A stretch of DNA of 64,000 bases from Hymenolepis diminuta (Eukaryota > Platyhelminthes > Cestoda > Cyclophyllidea > Hymenolepididae): contig CAADRB010000008.1 of the NCBI GenBank assembly GCA_900708905.1, positions 1,472,218-1,536,217 of the forward strand, written 5' to 3'. Of this stretch, positions 1 to 12,804 are shown in pieces. Position 1 is the stretch's first letter. Each line of letters starts with the position of its first letter. The position numbers were made by a program, and so were the translations under genes. The notes under the pieces are model-generated. The model was not told the origin of the DNA, made no database searches, and saw only the letters and a program-made list of their open reading frames with translations.

Positions 1-153
1 TCACTCTTAGCACAATAACTCACAAACTAATGAATAGAATATCATGGAATTTTAAGAGCTGTCTTTTGAAGGTTAGTATTAACTGAAAAAAGGTGACTGC
101 AATAAAATTAGCGCCATCTATGTGTTACACCCGAGACTTTTCAGCCCATGTGT
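1..153 (-). mobile_element. Terminal fragment of a mariner-like element, running off the left edge
   Basis: Positions 134-153, read on the minus strand, match the first bases of the terminal repeat of the mariner at 55.85 kb (both begin ACACATGGGCTGAAAAGTC), followed by a TA target dinucleotide at 154-155. The sequence continues leftward with a segment (about 92-130) containing a TAGCGCCATCTA-type motif and then untranslated-leader-like sequence to base 1. I infer the 5' end of a minus-strand mariner whose transposase reading frame lies beyond the window edge. No transposase codons are visible here, so it could also be a truncated or solo end. Confidence 0.55.
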
Positions 154-3100
154 TATATATAATGTAATTTTTTTTCACATGGAGGCATTTGAACTCATGG
201 AAGAGTTAATTAGTTTAACATGATTTTAATGGAACAGGATTGAGTAGAGATTGCGAATAATATCAGAGCATCAGATATGAATTTTTCCCTTTAATTTATG
301 GATTTAAATTTCACTATTTCATTGTCGAATTTTTTACCCTATGTTTCTGAGTGAATTTTAATCAACACTAATCCCGTCAGTTCAGGTACTTAAAGAGTGT
401 TAACAAATTAAACTTAAAACTTTATCCTCCCAAAAAACATGATCGTCTCAAAACCCTACAGGAAACGACAGCCTTTCCAAGATGAGAAAACCAAGAGTTG
501 TATTAGAATGCTAGTGTTGGAGAAATCAGAGTTAATTTCTTCCATCAAAATTAGAAGATTTTTATTCTGCATTTTTTAAATTCGACTAAACCTAAGTGGA
601 GATCGGTAAAGGAGCATTTTTAAAAAATTGTTTCAGACAAAAGCGCAAAATAAAGTACCATATATTTTAGGGAAGACTCCCTGAATGCCACATTTCAATT
701 GTGAATAAAAAAGAGTTTAAAATTTATATATGCAATATCCCCATACTTATTATTTTCTCATCATCCTACCCACGTATTTGAAAGGGAGAAAAGAGATAGG
801 GAAGTGTATTGCGTTAACAGTCAAATACATCAGACCGGGAGAGTCAACTCGGGGAATCTACCCTTTAAACAACATTCCAAGGTCAACAGCCCTGATTAGT
901 GATTCCGCCCAAAATTATAGACCCTGTAATTTATCGTTTAATTCATGTCTTTGATGGGAATTTAAACCAAAAATTGTCTTAACAGCAAAAAGCACACCCT
1001 TAATCGGTTTTAAAATTAATGAAAATTAAATGTTATGAATTAAATTAATTCAAATTATATTTATTTGAAATTTTATCATCTAGCGTATTCAATTCTTTTT
1101 TTGACTCATATAGAGCTGTCTTTGTTTTCCATTCAGAAGATAACGCACGCCTGTCAGTTACCGGCTCCTACGCTTCCACTCCTCTCCTCTCTTCCTCAGC
1201 ACGCTTCCCGCTCTATCTCTCTATCTCTCACTCGCTTCTATCCTCGTTGTGGCTTCCTTGAATACATTTTGATCTAATCAACTCTTGGTGTTGTTAGCTC
1301 TTACCCAAACAACTACGAATTGGTGACTGTTGTTGCTGTTGTTATCTGTTAGCTGCAAACCGTTAGTTGTTATCTTAACTCCAACAAGGTGAAAGCTAGA
1401 AAGTATATTTAATTTATTTGGTAAAGTTCACTTGGAATATAAAAAAATATTTGTCAAATAACATAAATGAAAATAAATAAAACAATTTTTATTTAGAATT
1501 ATCAACTAAATGTTGTGCTTCGACGTAATATTTGAAATGAAAATAAAATCGGTTAAATTAACTGAAAGTTTTACATTGATAAATTATTTTTTCATTTGTG
1601 CACTCAAACTCAAACTTATGAACTTTATTATTCCTATAATTATCCAAAAGGATTCGTTTATACGAAAATGTTTACTTGAATTTTTCTACAGGTTATATTT
1701 GTGTTGCCTGTTCAATCTTGCCCTCCATCCTCCCCTTATCATATTTCCAGTAATGATAGTATTTGTTGATTTATTGTTTATGTTAATAACGATTATTTTA
1801 GAGGTCCACCGATTTGATAAAATTTCTAAAAGCAGTGTATTCAATCTCATAAACGTTTTGCTGAGCAAAACATACAAGATGAAGAACAAATGACTTATGA
1901 TCTGATTAATGAAAAATCAGGCATAAGCGGAGAATATGGATGCCATCGAATTAATTCAAAGTCGGATTCGTTCAGATGCGGAACATTCATTCTCAACTTG
2001 GAAATTTTATAAATTCAAACACTTATGGTTATAAGGAATTGCTAGTTAACGGAATTTCCCTTTCGAAATGAACATTATACACAATTTTTAGTCACGTTCA
2101 CTTAAGTATCATTGAAGACATGGAAGCTACGACCGAAATAGGATTAAAAAATTAACTTTTCATAGTGCTTCAGTGGCAGAAGTAATACCTAATGGAAGTA
2201 CGAATAAAATAGAGATTTTGAAGTCTGTCCTTCCAGTAGTCCAAAAAATCTGCTTATAGTTATAAGTTCTTCGTTTAGCAACAAATATCTAACATCAAAT
2301 ATAGTATGAAACGCAATATTATACTTCTTAGTATAATTATTTAAATATTACTTTAATAGGTATTGATTCATTTTGTTTTGTTGGTCAATTATCATACAAA
2401 AAGTCAAATATTTGATTGCTTTTTCATAATTATGAATTGAGATTTTGGCAAGATGGCATGAATACAACTGAATAAATTCAATCTTCGTTTACATTTTAAT
2501 TTCAATACAACATTTGCGGTTAAAAACTCGTAAACCTGTAAGATTGTATGCATAAAGTAAATATGGTATACGGCCTTCATGTCCTTTCACTGAAACGCTT
2601 TAATTCATACAGAAAACCATAAATGTCTCCCAGTTTAAAACGTCAGGTCAAGATATAATCGTGTATACCAATTAAGTTAATTCATAGTTCTTTTTAATTT
2701 TATCTCCCTCGTCTTCCGCTTTTACAAATTCATCAACCACAATTATAATGTTCCATTTTATAATATTCTCAAGCAATGAAATAGTATAACCATAAAAATC
2801 ATAACTAAAATAAAGCCATCAGAAGTAATAAATGAGGTGTGTTTAGCTATTTTCTTGATATACTGTTGGGGTCTAGTATTAACAGCTTTCAGGTGCCGCT
2901 GATGCAAAAAGGCTTTCACAAATAACGGACAGTCACAATTTTAAACTAGAAAGCCAAGAATTGAGAATAAACCAAATTACATTGATCAACAGCAACTCGA
3001 GAGAGAGAGAATATTACGAGATATGAGGGAGAGCTTGAGAGTCGAGCTTGTGCATTAGTAGTTTTGCAACCGGTGTGTGTGATTTTTACAGACGAAATTA

Positions 3101-3838
3101 TCGATTATCGCGAAAGGGATGTGCTCAAAACATTAACCAATATTCACAATATGAAACATTTATAAAACAGTTCAATTAAAGGCGAAAGCGTGAACATGAT
3201 TTCCTCTGGTCCAATGCGAGTCAAATTAATGTTACCCAAAATACTAAGAACTTTTGGGGAATCTTTCAGCCTCCTCCCAGCCTTAAGACAAGTAAGGGTG
3301 ATACAAATTTCCGGCTGTGAATTGGCCCAGGTGTAATTGTCCTGTTCAAGTCCAATGCTCCACTCTTTGGAAGGCTGTAGGAATTAGATGTGGGAAACCG
3401 AAAATTGCCTCTGACGGTAGAATAAAATATTTTAATAATAGCAAGCATAAAATGAAATGAAACGGAAAACGCAGGACAGTTGATCGAAATGTCATGAATA
3501 ACAAAAAATCAGTGGGAAATAGGACATACGAAAATTAAAAATCGAGGGTTGTTTTTAAAGTTCTGACAATGCTAACAATACCAAGACGTCATTTTTACAA
3601 GAATTTTTTGGTGACAAAAATTCAATTTTGGCTGTTAAATAAAACGCTGTCGGTAAATAAAAATAATTATTTAAATACTTATTTTTTAAATTTATGTGGT
3701 TGAAGACGTATTAGAAAATAATGAATCAATCATATTTCGGATCCAGTAAGTAACACTTACAAATTGACTTGTTCTCTCCTGATTGCATCCAAAATTCCAG
3801 TTAACATTTCGACTTTTACCAAGGCCATTATTTTCAAC

Positions 3839-3968
3839 CTGTTCTTCATATTTAATCTTTAGAGCGTATAGGATTTGATTCGATAAAAATTCCATTATAC
3901 TCATCATCTCATGAATTAAATCTATTTGAGATAGACAGGCTTCTAAACATGCAAGTGTCTCCATTAAT
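3839..3968 (-). CDS. Candidate orphan exon, unrecognised
   Basis: On the minus strand a CAG acceptor (3970-3969) opens a frame of about 43 codons containing the stretch LACLEACLSQIDLIHEMM, ending at CAG/GTTGAA (donor at 3838). The composition is helix-like and more protein-like than surrounding AT-rich frames. The frame stays open past the putative donor to 3692. No partner exons were found on either side and I do not recognise the family. It may be an internal exon of a minus-strand gene with distant exons, or chance. Confidence 0.2.
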
Positions 3969-4897
3969 CTGTGTTGGAAAATTAGAAATTAATAAAACGA
4001 TGCATTGATTTTAGACCCTGATTTATTACCAACGCAATCACATGCTTCACTTTGCTATTATGTCATGCTAGCACTTATCCAATTATTTGCAGTTACTTTC
4101 TCCTATTCGCTATTGTTTAGTTTAAGTGAACATTCACCTTAGTGGTCATAGCAACATCATTCCATTTCATATATAGATATTTGCATCCCGTTTACGAATG
4201 CTCAGGCATAAAAGTTGTCATTAATGCGTTCCCAAATATGTTACCCACACTTATATACAGTTCTACAGTACCTTGTGTAATTTCTTGATTCAACGCATTC
4301 TATGTTATTCGATTCTCAGCACTTCTACCTTACTCTGGTGGTACTGCGTAATTCCGAAACAACCAGTAAGTGAGCCTTAATTGGATTATTCAAAATGTTA
4401 CAAATGATAAAGCGCTAGAGTGTTCAGTCAGCCTCCCAGTGTTAAGACTATGTTCGTTCTAACTATTTTGCTATCTTAGCGATTAGAAAAAAAAGTATTC
4501 AAATCATACAAAAAACAATTTAACATAAGTTCTTTACAGCGATGATCTGAATACACTCAGAAACCCAGGGGCAAATTCTGATTGAAAAATTTGGAATATT
4601 AGAATATAAAACAGTGAACCATACCCACAAATAAAATTATGGTATGAACACCCTGAAGGAGAAAATCAAATGAAGTTAGTTTCACCTGATATACTTACTT
4701 TTTTCTGTTTCTACTAGATCCCCACCTCTTAACCTTTTACTAACTTAAATATCTGTTCTTCATGTACACATGCTTTCCCAGGATTAAAAATAGTAAAATT
4801 TGTCTTACTGTGAGTAGTAAAATAAAAACCTTAATTCAAATGCATTTACTAATATTGGGGGAATGAAAATTTACTGGAGCTTATTCACTGTTTACAG

Positions 4898-5016
4898 AGG
4901 ATTCACAGGCAGTTGCAGCATGTTTGCACAAAATAGCAATCAAGAAATTGGCTATGGACATGTTTATGGAAGATGAACTAACCAGAATTGATAAAACTTT
5001 TAGAAGCCTGCACATG
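4898..5016 (+). CDS. Candidate orphan exon, unrecognised
   Basis: A TTTACAG acceptor at 4891-4897 and a GTAACA donor at 5017 bracket an open frame of 39 codons (phase 2 entry) that includes AACLHKIAIKKLAMDMF and DELTRIDKTF. A possible 41 bp intron (5017-5057) leads to a short open tail ending in TAG near 5110, in keeping with the tiny introns of other genes here. No family is recognised and no upstream exon was found. Confidence 0.25.
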
Positions 5017-6765
5017 GTAACATAAAGATAACAAAAGTTCACTGCCTGACTAAGCAGAAAAAAGGTATTTGTTTAATAAACTCTAACTTAAAAGAAATTT
5101 TTTATTGGTAGATATAGGTATTATATATCTTTTTCGCAAAATTGGGTTAATTTGCATTTAATCTGTTAAATTTTTAATAAACCAAATTTTATAGTTTGTG
5201 TTTTTTCGTTTTAAATACAAATTTTAGAATTTGTGGGATTATAATGCCCGATATTCATTGTTTTTAGAAATATCGATATCCAAATCAATAGATTTAAATA
5301 AATTTAAATTTCACAGTTCTTCATCCAGTTGGGAACTATGTCCCTCCGAAGTCTTCAGGGAGAATACCTATACAGATAAAATCGTCGTATACTGTCAACT
5401 ATTAATTAGGAAGATAAGCTGGACGCACTTGACGAAATTGAAAGTCAATCAGAATCAATGTGAAGTGTCTCAAAGGAAGTTTATCGCATGATCTAACAGT
5501 TAAACCCTGGATATCCGGATGTCCGATCTTTTAAACTTGGTTAGTTCCCGATGCACGCTTTGGCACTTGGCATTATCACAGAAGGTGCGAGTTAAAAGAC
5601 GGAGAAATGCAAGTTTTCGCCCATTAAAACCGACAATTCGTGAAATTGTCAACAATTGGGGAAATTTTTAAGTCTAATATGGTCCCACCTACAAAGTACT
5701 ATTGCTGTTGGAATGCAGGTTGCATTAGCCTTCAAAGTCGAATTCCAACGGAAGAGAATAATTCCAGAGTATTTCGAGATTTTAAGGTAAATTAGGCGCT
5801 GATACCAGTGCTTTGGTGTACATCGTTAATGCAATATCTATTCCACGTCATAAACATTGGAGGCCACGTCATGGTATAATCAACCGCCATTCATCGATTG
5901 GATTGCTGTCTGCCCAATCTTATTCTGCCACTTCAGTTTACGAAGACCAATGATTGGTTTAATCTTCTACAGTCAATAGTAATCTAGACAAATGCAATTC
6001 CAGTTGTATGAATAAAATCTTGATTGGATCAAGAAATTTCTGCTTATTAAAATTATCTTGTCTTCTCTTTCTCTCTAAAGTATGAGCAACTGTAGCATAG
6101 CTTCATAACGGTGGGCTGCAACCACATGTAGAAGCACCTTTTTCTGTCGTCTCCTTTCGAGCTTCCTACCCTCAATGCATTAAATAGTTAGGCTGGGATA
6201 TATGTGTTTGATACCAGCTAAAAATTTTAACTCAGGGTATTTTAATGAAATTTTTATTGCAGTAAAAAAGGCTCAATTTCATTAGAAATACTTCAATGTG
6301 TCCTACATGCATTTACGTTGCATTACTATTTTCATCAAACGAATTGAAGGTACGAATTAATTAATAAGACGAAATAGACTTTCGATTCATCAAGTTTGGT
6401 GAGATTTCCAAAGTTAAACTATTATTTTTCCTTCATTAATCAGTGAAACTATGTATAAAAAGATAAGACACGGTCATTGACAGTTCTGACATCGAATTAA
6501 GTTCACATCAGATAGATACTGATATCATTATCTAGTTCCTTGGGTAAAGATTCATGTCTATTAGCACGCTAGCATACACACGCCATCAACTTGGCATCTC
6601 CAACAGAGTCATCTGATAGGTCACCGCGTTAACACCAATCAAATTGCTCCCTGAATGCGTTGTTTTGAAGGAGGTTGCAAAAAGTGAGAAGAGCGTGCTT
6701 AGCAGAGTAACAGCAAAGAAGTCTCGATTTTCTGCCAATACGTACGCGCACTCAAAACGAGTATC

Positions 6766-9700
6766 ATGTTTCCGAGTCCTGTAGGCCATAATCACAATAA
6801 TCTTTATTCTCCACAATTGCAGCCTCTCCTACGACATAAAAGTCGCCCCACACTCGAAGCTTTTGGCGCACAAACGAATCCCGGGCAAACCTCAGCTTCT
6901 GGATCCTTGTATGAGTACAATTCGGCCATGATATCGCAAACAACAAACTACGATGGACCCGGAAATTTGAATAATAATGGAGAAAGTGTAAATCATAGTG
7001 GAAGTAATTCAGTTGGTGAGACGAGAGTTCAACCTTTCTCTTTTGCTTGTGAATTGGCTCATGGCAGTAATCAAGTCCGGATTTCTGGATTTGCAAATAT
7101 TCCAGAGTTGTATCAGCGGATTGCGGAGAGTTTTAGCATTCCTGTATCACAAGTGAGTTCCCTTGCCGCACTCCTTCTGCGAATCTCCTACAATTAAAAT
7201 GATACAGACAGCTTGGTATAGCCATTTTTAGATCGGATAAAAGATTTAAAGATATGTAGATCACTTGGAATCATGGGTTTTTGCTGGATATTCCATTAGA
7301 ATAAAATGCCGTTCATAAATGATTGAGGGCGATCTAGCTAGTGCCTTAATCAATTTTACTCTCCTCCGTGTGAATACTAGTTTATCTCTAGTGTTCTGTT
7401 TAATTTATATATTTTCCCCTATAATACGACCTATAAATCTGTTTTATCATGCGCAAAATGAAATTCCTTCAGTGGCATTCTTCTAGATATTTCATATGGG
7501 AGTAATTAAGGAAGTGCAAAATTGTGTTTAAAATTATATTTAGTATATTTTTTTCATAATTTCGCTCGTATTATTTGCTGCTTATTTATGTCCATGTCGT
7601 TTATTTGGAATGTATTGTTGAATACGTCCTGAGTATCAAGATATGTTCCATCCTGTATTTTACGTATTTTGAAAAACAAAGTCAGTGTTCATCAATGATT
7701 TACCTATTCATGCAAGATATGTCGTATTAAATGGAAAGGACCTTTAATCATTGCATTGACTAAATCATGAATACTCACGAGAATATTTTGTTAAAATTCC
7801 AGTAGAGGCAATGTAATTCATATTTTAATATTCAAATACGGCATTCTCGTGATTCAACGAAAGCATATATTACTTTGACTATTTAATGATCTGTTAAATA
7901 GTATTATTATTACTCTCATGATGACCCTCTTATAAGAACTCTGAGGGCACAAGAACTTAGTCCTTTAACACGTTACTAGCAGAAGCGTTAAGACATAATC
8001 GTTTTCGATTGTTGGTAGATCTTTGTTGAGCTTTAATTAATCACTTAGTGGTTTTTTGCATATTTCACATGTGGCGTTAAACTTGATGACTGAATTGAAT
8101 TAACTTCACCCTCACAATTAATTGGTGATTCAGACAGGAATTCTTGAATACTTTTAGGGAATACTGACTTCTTTAATAGGGCCACCGTTTTGATTTTGGA
8201 ATTTAAAATAAGAATCAATAATAAACACCAGTGAGAAGTGGTCTTATGCTACCAGCATATCAAAGATAGTCCTATAAAATAGAAAGCGTTTCCGTTATCG
8301 AGATTATCACTCTCAAAAGACAAATCAACTTTTTCTTGCAACTGTCAAGCTGTTAATAATGTCAGAAAGTTTTCACACGAAAATTCTCTTATATTTGTGG
8401 TTAAGTTTGAATATTTCAGGCCTCACAGGATAGTATAAATAGTATGCTCAAATGGGTAATCTGTAATGACGAATACTTTTTACTTGTTTCTGAATTTCGT
8501 TTTATTTAGTTACAATCCATATGCTTCAGACTACTACACTTTTCCTTCTCCCGTCTAAGTGATTATGACCAATGTAAAATTAACGACGAAATGTTCTTGT
8601 TTAAACAGTTTCATTAGGTTCCTCAAATGAATAAATGCAGTTAACTTTTGACCTTATTTTTAAGTGGTTTTAAATTGCGAAGTTATTGGTTGCTGCGAGA
8701 AATCATTAGAACTATGTTAAGATGAATCATACTGACCTTATATGAGAACAGAAAAGTCTAATACAGTGTGCTTATTTCACATATATTCTATTTTTACCAA
8801 TTCATAAAGTTAATTTAAAATAAGTAGTTTGAAGTAATTGCTAAGTTCGATATTAATCATACAATATATTAGTCGGTAAATTACAATTCACAATCCAGTT
8901 CAGGCAATTGTATATTTAATATTAATATTCACTATTTGTCAGTTTATATAAAATACCATTTTAGTTTATAAAATGCCAATATTCGAAGTAGAAATTTTAT
9001 CGAATCTACAAATGGATTTCGGTTTCATTAGATTATGTACTGCACCCTGGATACTCCACAAGTAGACATGACAAAGTTGCTTGGTAACCAATTGGCATTC
9101 AATCATGTCATCTATGCCCACACTCGAGGTCAGACAAAAGAGGTGCAGTTCTTGAAGTCGGCTGAGGCTCTGGGATTGACCGTTTCGGACAACAAAGCCG
9201 GAGGTGTCTATATCAAGAGAATATCCGAGAACGGAGTTCTAGCTAAGCTCCTTAGAGAGCAGTCTAACTGTATCTGTCCAGGAGATCTCATTGAATGCAT
9301 CAACGGACGATCGTTCATCAACTCGCGTCATATGGACGTTGTCAAATACCTCAAGGACTTACCTCTCGAAAGCAAGATTGTACTTCGTCTGATATCACCA
9401 GCGAAAAACATAATAAGTAAGTTCTGCTGAACTTAATGAGTGAAATTAATGAAATTCGTATCATGCTAGATATGAAACTAATTTAATCTAACTCATTTTG
9501 ACTTCTTCTTCAGGCCTTTTTAACTCGTGTTTTCTTGAGAAAAAATTAGCATTGCTGAGCAGGTGAATGAAAACGCTTTGTGTGTGAGAAAATTCTTTAA
9601 ATTTTGTGGCTACAGTTGCACTTTTATAAAGAGCAGCTAAGATCAATTCCGTGAGTCAAACGTGAGCGTGATTAAATGGGAAATCATATTAACATTCTTT

Positions 9701-12700
9701 ACTACCAAACTACAAACTAGAATTATGGAGGTAGTTTACAATAGTAACTTTTCGACACCCAAGCTACCAACCAGTCACCTAAGTTATTTGTCTTGGTTTT
9801 CTAACAACACTTATTGTGTTTCGGCCTATTCTACTTCTTTCTTATCTTCATCTCACTAGGTACGGGACAGTCGCCTCTTTAAATGTTCAAGCCAAAATTT
9901 CTATTGATTCCCTGATTTGTTTATCATTAACTTGGAAGAATTCTGTAAGTTCGATAGATTAGCTCGTTTTCTATCCTATGTTAGTGGCTACTAATCTGCA
10001 GCCTCTTCTTAATATTAAAATCATTAGTCTAAAAATTAGAATAGTGTCTTGGAGGCAGATGAGTAAAGAGAATCGAACGCACTTCAAGGAGAAAATTTAT
10101 CACCAGTTAATTACATAATTCTCAGATTTCTAAATGAAAACATCATCATCCGTAGGGTGATCACTTAGGAAGTTCCTTTTGATAGAAAATAGTAGTATTC
10201 TTATTTCGGTTATGCAATTTCAAAAATTACAAAATATCATTTAATCGTTATTAAGCATTGCATGTACTTTTCAATGAGATTATTTCTGTTGGTTATAAGA
10301 CCAGTGTTTTTTCTTATTACTTTCGATATTATTATCTTAAGTGGGTATCTGTTTCACAGAGACTTTTATGATCAAAAAATGCTCCCTAGGCTATTACTGA
10401 TAGTTCATTAACTCTCCGATTTTTTCATTTTAGTTTGACGAGTCTATTTTATTTGCTTATCTCTCAAAGTGTATACGTACCTCCTAATTGATAAGAAGCA
10501 ACCAGTTGGTACTAGATGTTTTCTTTTCATTCTTTACCCTTTAATGACGAGTGACATTGTTTAGATTTCCCAGGAAAAAATACCCGAGTAGTGATGGAGC
10601 TCATATATTCGATCTTTTATTTTCGGTCTCATAATTCGATGATAAGTATTGCAAGCTGTGTTAAATCTGCTACGTCTCTATATAAGTTTTCTAGAAATGC
10701 TGTCTGGGGACAGAAAAAGAAAACTAGATCTAGGATCTATCGTAAAGGGCGAGAGAGCAAGCTAGATATTTACATAGATAAAACTAATGCATTTGATTTC
10801 TTATTCTGGTAAATCTATTAATCATTTGATAAGTGTTGAAAACTGCATTAGGTCCGCAAGGTTGGTTTGTAAAAACTGCTGTCTAGAGACAGTAGAAGAA
10901 ATCTAGATCTAGGAGCAGCGAAAGAATGTTACCTTTGGCATTGATTTTGAGTACGCGTACTCATTATAAGGTCACACTGAGAAAAAAAACTTGTGCGCAT
11001 ATGATTGAAAATGTGTGTAAATTTTGAAATTCTAAATTCAAGTGATGCCGCTAGACATTTAAACTACGCTAGGTCTAGCCGGAATTTAATGATAATTTGC
11101 ATATAAGAATAAGATGAATCAGCAATAGGTTCTCTTTAGAAAGTGGAGTCAACCCATGTTTGGAATCCAAATAACTACTGCAGGGCTATTTCAAAATCCA
11201 AATGCATAAGATAGATGCCTATCTAATGATGTAGGTGNNNNNNNNNNNNNNNNNNNNNNNNNGTTAATTCTGGTCAACAGAAGAGGCGGTGAATATAAAT
11301 TTCTCCTTAGAGCAACTCCAAGGCACCTTATCTCTAGCGATCGCAAGTGCTGTTATCAATTATCTCAATAGGCTTGGGAAGTATTTTAAGTAGTCTAAGA
11401 TTTTTGAAAGAAAACTCGTTTTTCAACGCCCATCCCGGATGAAGAATCCTATCCTAGAATCAGTCCTATGAGAAGTTCACATTCTGTTGCTCTCTTTTGT
11501 CTAATAATAACCATTACAGCTCATAAAGCCATTTTATGTCTTCGCGTTATAGAGCATCGAATTCAAGACTTTTAACTTTATTGATGTCTGCTTTTCCTGC
11601 TGCCACCAGTCCACAAATATCATGCGGTGCCTCGAAAGTCACTGGGCTATATTCTCCTAAAGATTATGTAACAACTGCACAAACTTCGAATGACAACATA
11701 TTCTACCGACTCTCTACAAGTAGTTGTTGGTTATTTAGAAATTAAGCTACCCAGAATATTTAACGTTAGAAACTGTCAAATGAAAAAATTACATTGATAT
11801 CCTAAACTATTTCCTTTTGAAAAATTGCTTTTATTATTTCTATTTTATTTTAGCGGGGATATCCAAAAGCCAAAAACGCCAGACTGCTTCGGGTCGTCAG
11901 ACAATTAGAATTTCCGCCACCGGTGCAGAGGTGACAAATGCTGTAAGTATTTTTTAGGGTGTTTTATAAAAATTTAAGAATGAAAAATATTTATTAATTT
12001 ATTCCAATCCTTAATTGAATTTATCTAGATTTGTCAAAATAAATCTTATTGCTATAAATGTAATGAACTTATAACTTTTAAGAGTTGTTAGTTAAAATCG
12101 ATCGAATCTTATTAGATAACTTCACTTATAGGGAAAGAGTTTTTAACTATTAGCAAATAAAATGTAATAAGTAAATGGCATATTTATTTTAAAACGTGAA
12201 TTTGACTTGAAGCTCTCAGCGATATGCCAAACAAACGATGAACAGAACGGGGTAAGTAGGTTCCCGTGAATCAAAACAAGGCATACTTATTTTATTCGTT
12301 GTTATAACCCTTAACCTGTCGTCATTCACCCATAGCACCCATATTATTGTGCCTCATGTTTCTTTTTCGTTTTGTGACGTTCTTTAAATGTCTGGAGACG
12401 ATTTCATATCTGGCATCCTATTTAAACACAAAATGTCTTGTACTTTTAGCTTAATCGTAACCAAGCACTTTTGCTATGCAGACTTGCAGAAACTGTGGAA
12501 GATTTCATCGGAATAGCAGATGAGGAACTTGGTTAGTTTATTTTTTTCTAATTATATATATATTTATCTAAGATTCTCTAAATCTTCCCATTCTTTTGTC
12601 TAGCTCAATCGATATTTGACCTTGAATCTCGATCAACAACCAAAGAGGACTTTTATGAGCTTCTTAAAAAGCAGCATTCAGAGTTCAACTTCCCTCCATG

Positions 12701-12767
12701 GATTGCTGAGAAGTTTTGGATGGCCTATGACTTGTATTTGGACGGGTTACATGATCCCAGACATTGA
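6766..12767 (+). CDS. GIPC: PDZ-domain adaptor protein GIPC, five exons, 368 aa
   Basis: GIPC proteins are cytosolic adaptors: the PDZ domain binds C-termini of membrane receptors and the C-terminal GH2 domain binds myosin VI, coupling cargo to endocytic trafficking (family knowledge). Exons: 6766-7152, 9032-9416, 11854-11942, 12450-12531, 12604-12767; all junctions are GT/AG and phases close to 369 codons including TGA. The start is the first ATG after an in-frame TAG at 6700. Residues 1-80 are a low-complexity Asn/Ser-rich tail; the GH1-like region follows (FACELAHG...IPELYQRIAESF). The PDZ domain spans roughly 167-250, with the peptide-binding loop ALGLTVSD at 175-182. The GH2 region (about 285-368) contains EDFIGIADEEL and ends in WMAYDLYLDGLHDPRH. 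Length fits the family (about 330 aa) plus the longer N-terminus. Intron 2 contains a 25 bp N gap, a SINE body and a tandem duplication. Confidence 0.93.
10641..10915. repeat. Diverged tandem duplication, about 180 bp period
   Basis: Two similar segments lie head to tail in GIPC intron 2: 10641-10740 and 10828-10920. Both start with GATAAGT.TTG, contain TGCTGTCT.G.GACAG and end in CTAGATCTAGGA (10724 and 10903). The spacing between matching anchors is 179-187 bp. An open frame at 10591-10812 overlaps the first unit but has no coding features. Confidence 0.6.
11238..11262. other. Assembly gap (25 N) inside GIPC intron 2
   Basis: A run of 25 N. The base immediately after it begins SINE body sequence, so the gap probably hides the repeat's head. 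Confidence 0.99.
11263..11410 (+). repeat. SINE body copy, head lost in assembly gap
   Basis: GTTAATTCTGGTCAACAGAA followed by a GGCGGTGAATATAAATTTCTC-like segment matches, with substitutions, the SINE copy at 57315-57450 (GTTAATTCTAGTCAATAAGA). It sits in GIPC intron 2. Confidence 0.55.
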
Positions 12768-12798
12768 TCATGATCTCCACTTCGTACCTCTGTCATTG

Positions 12799-12804
12799 AA
12801 TAAA
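12799..12804 (+). terminator. GIPC polyadenylation signal AATAAA
   Basis: Canonical AATAAA 32 bases after the GIPC stop codon, implying a very short 3' untranslated region. Confidence 0.6.

Larger units (their letters stand above)
154..6765. other. Intergenic stretch without a recognised gene
   Basis: AT-rich sequence. Open frames at 730, 1065, 1510, 5231 and 6586 show no family features and are not called. An open frame near 1692-1893 (+) after a CAG acceptor reads as hydrophobic residues but is not convincing. Two short coding-like segments with splice signals at 3839-3968 (-) and 4898-5016 (+) are listed separately. CT-rich and GA-rich low-complexity patches occur at 1180-1240 and 2999-3060. 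The 3' part must contain the GIPC promoter, but no clear TATA box was identified. Confidence 0.5.

Noticed and set aside
1510..1893. 127-codon plus-strand open frame with hydrophobic residues
   Set aside because: Very AT-rich, overlapped by an opposite frame, and with no recognisable motif; hydrophobicity follows from T-rich codons. An acceptor-like CTACAG at about 1690 alone is not enough.
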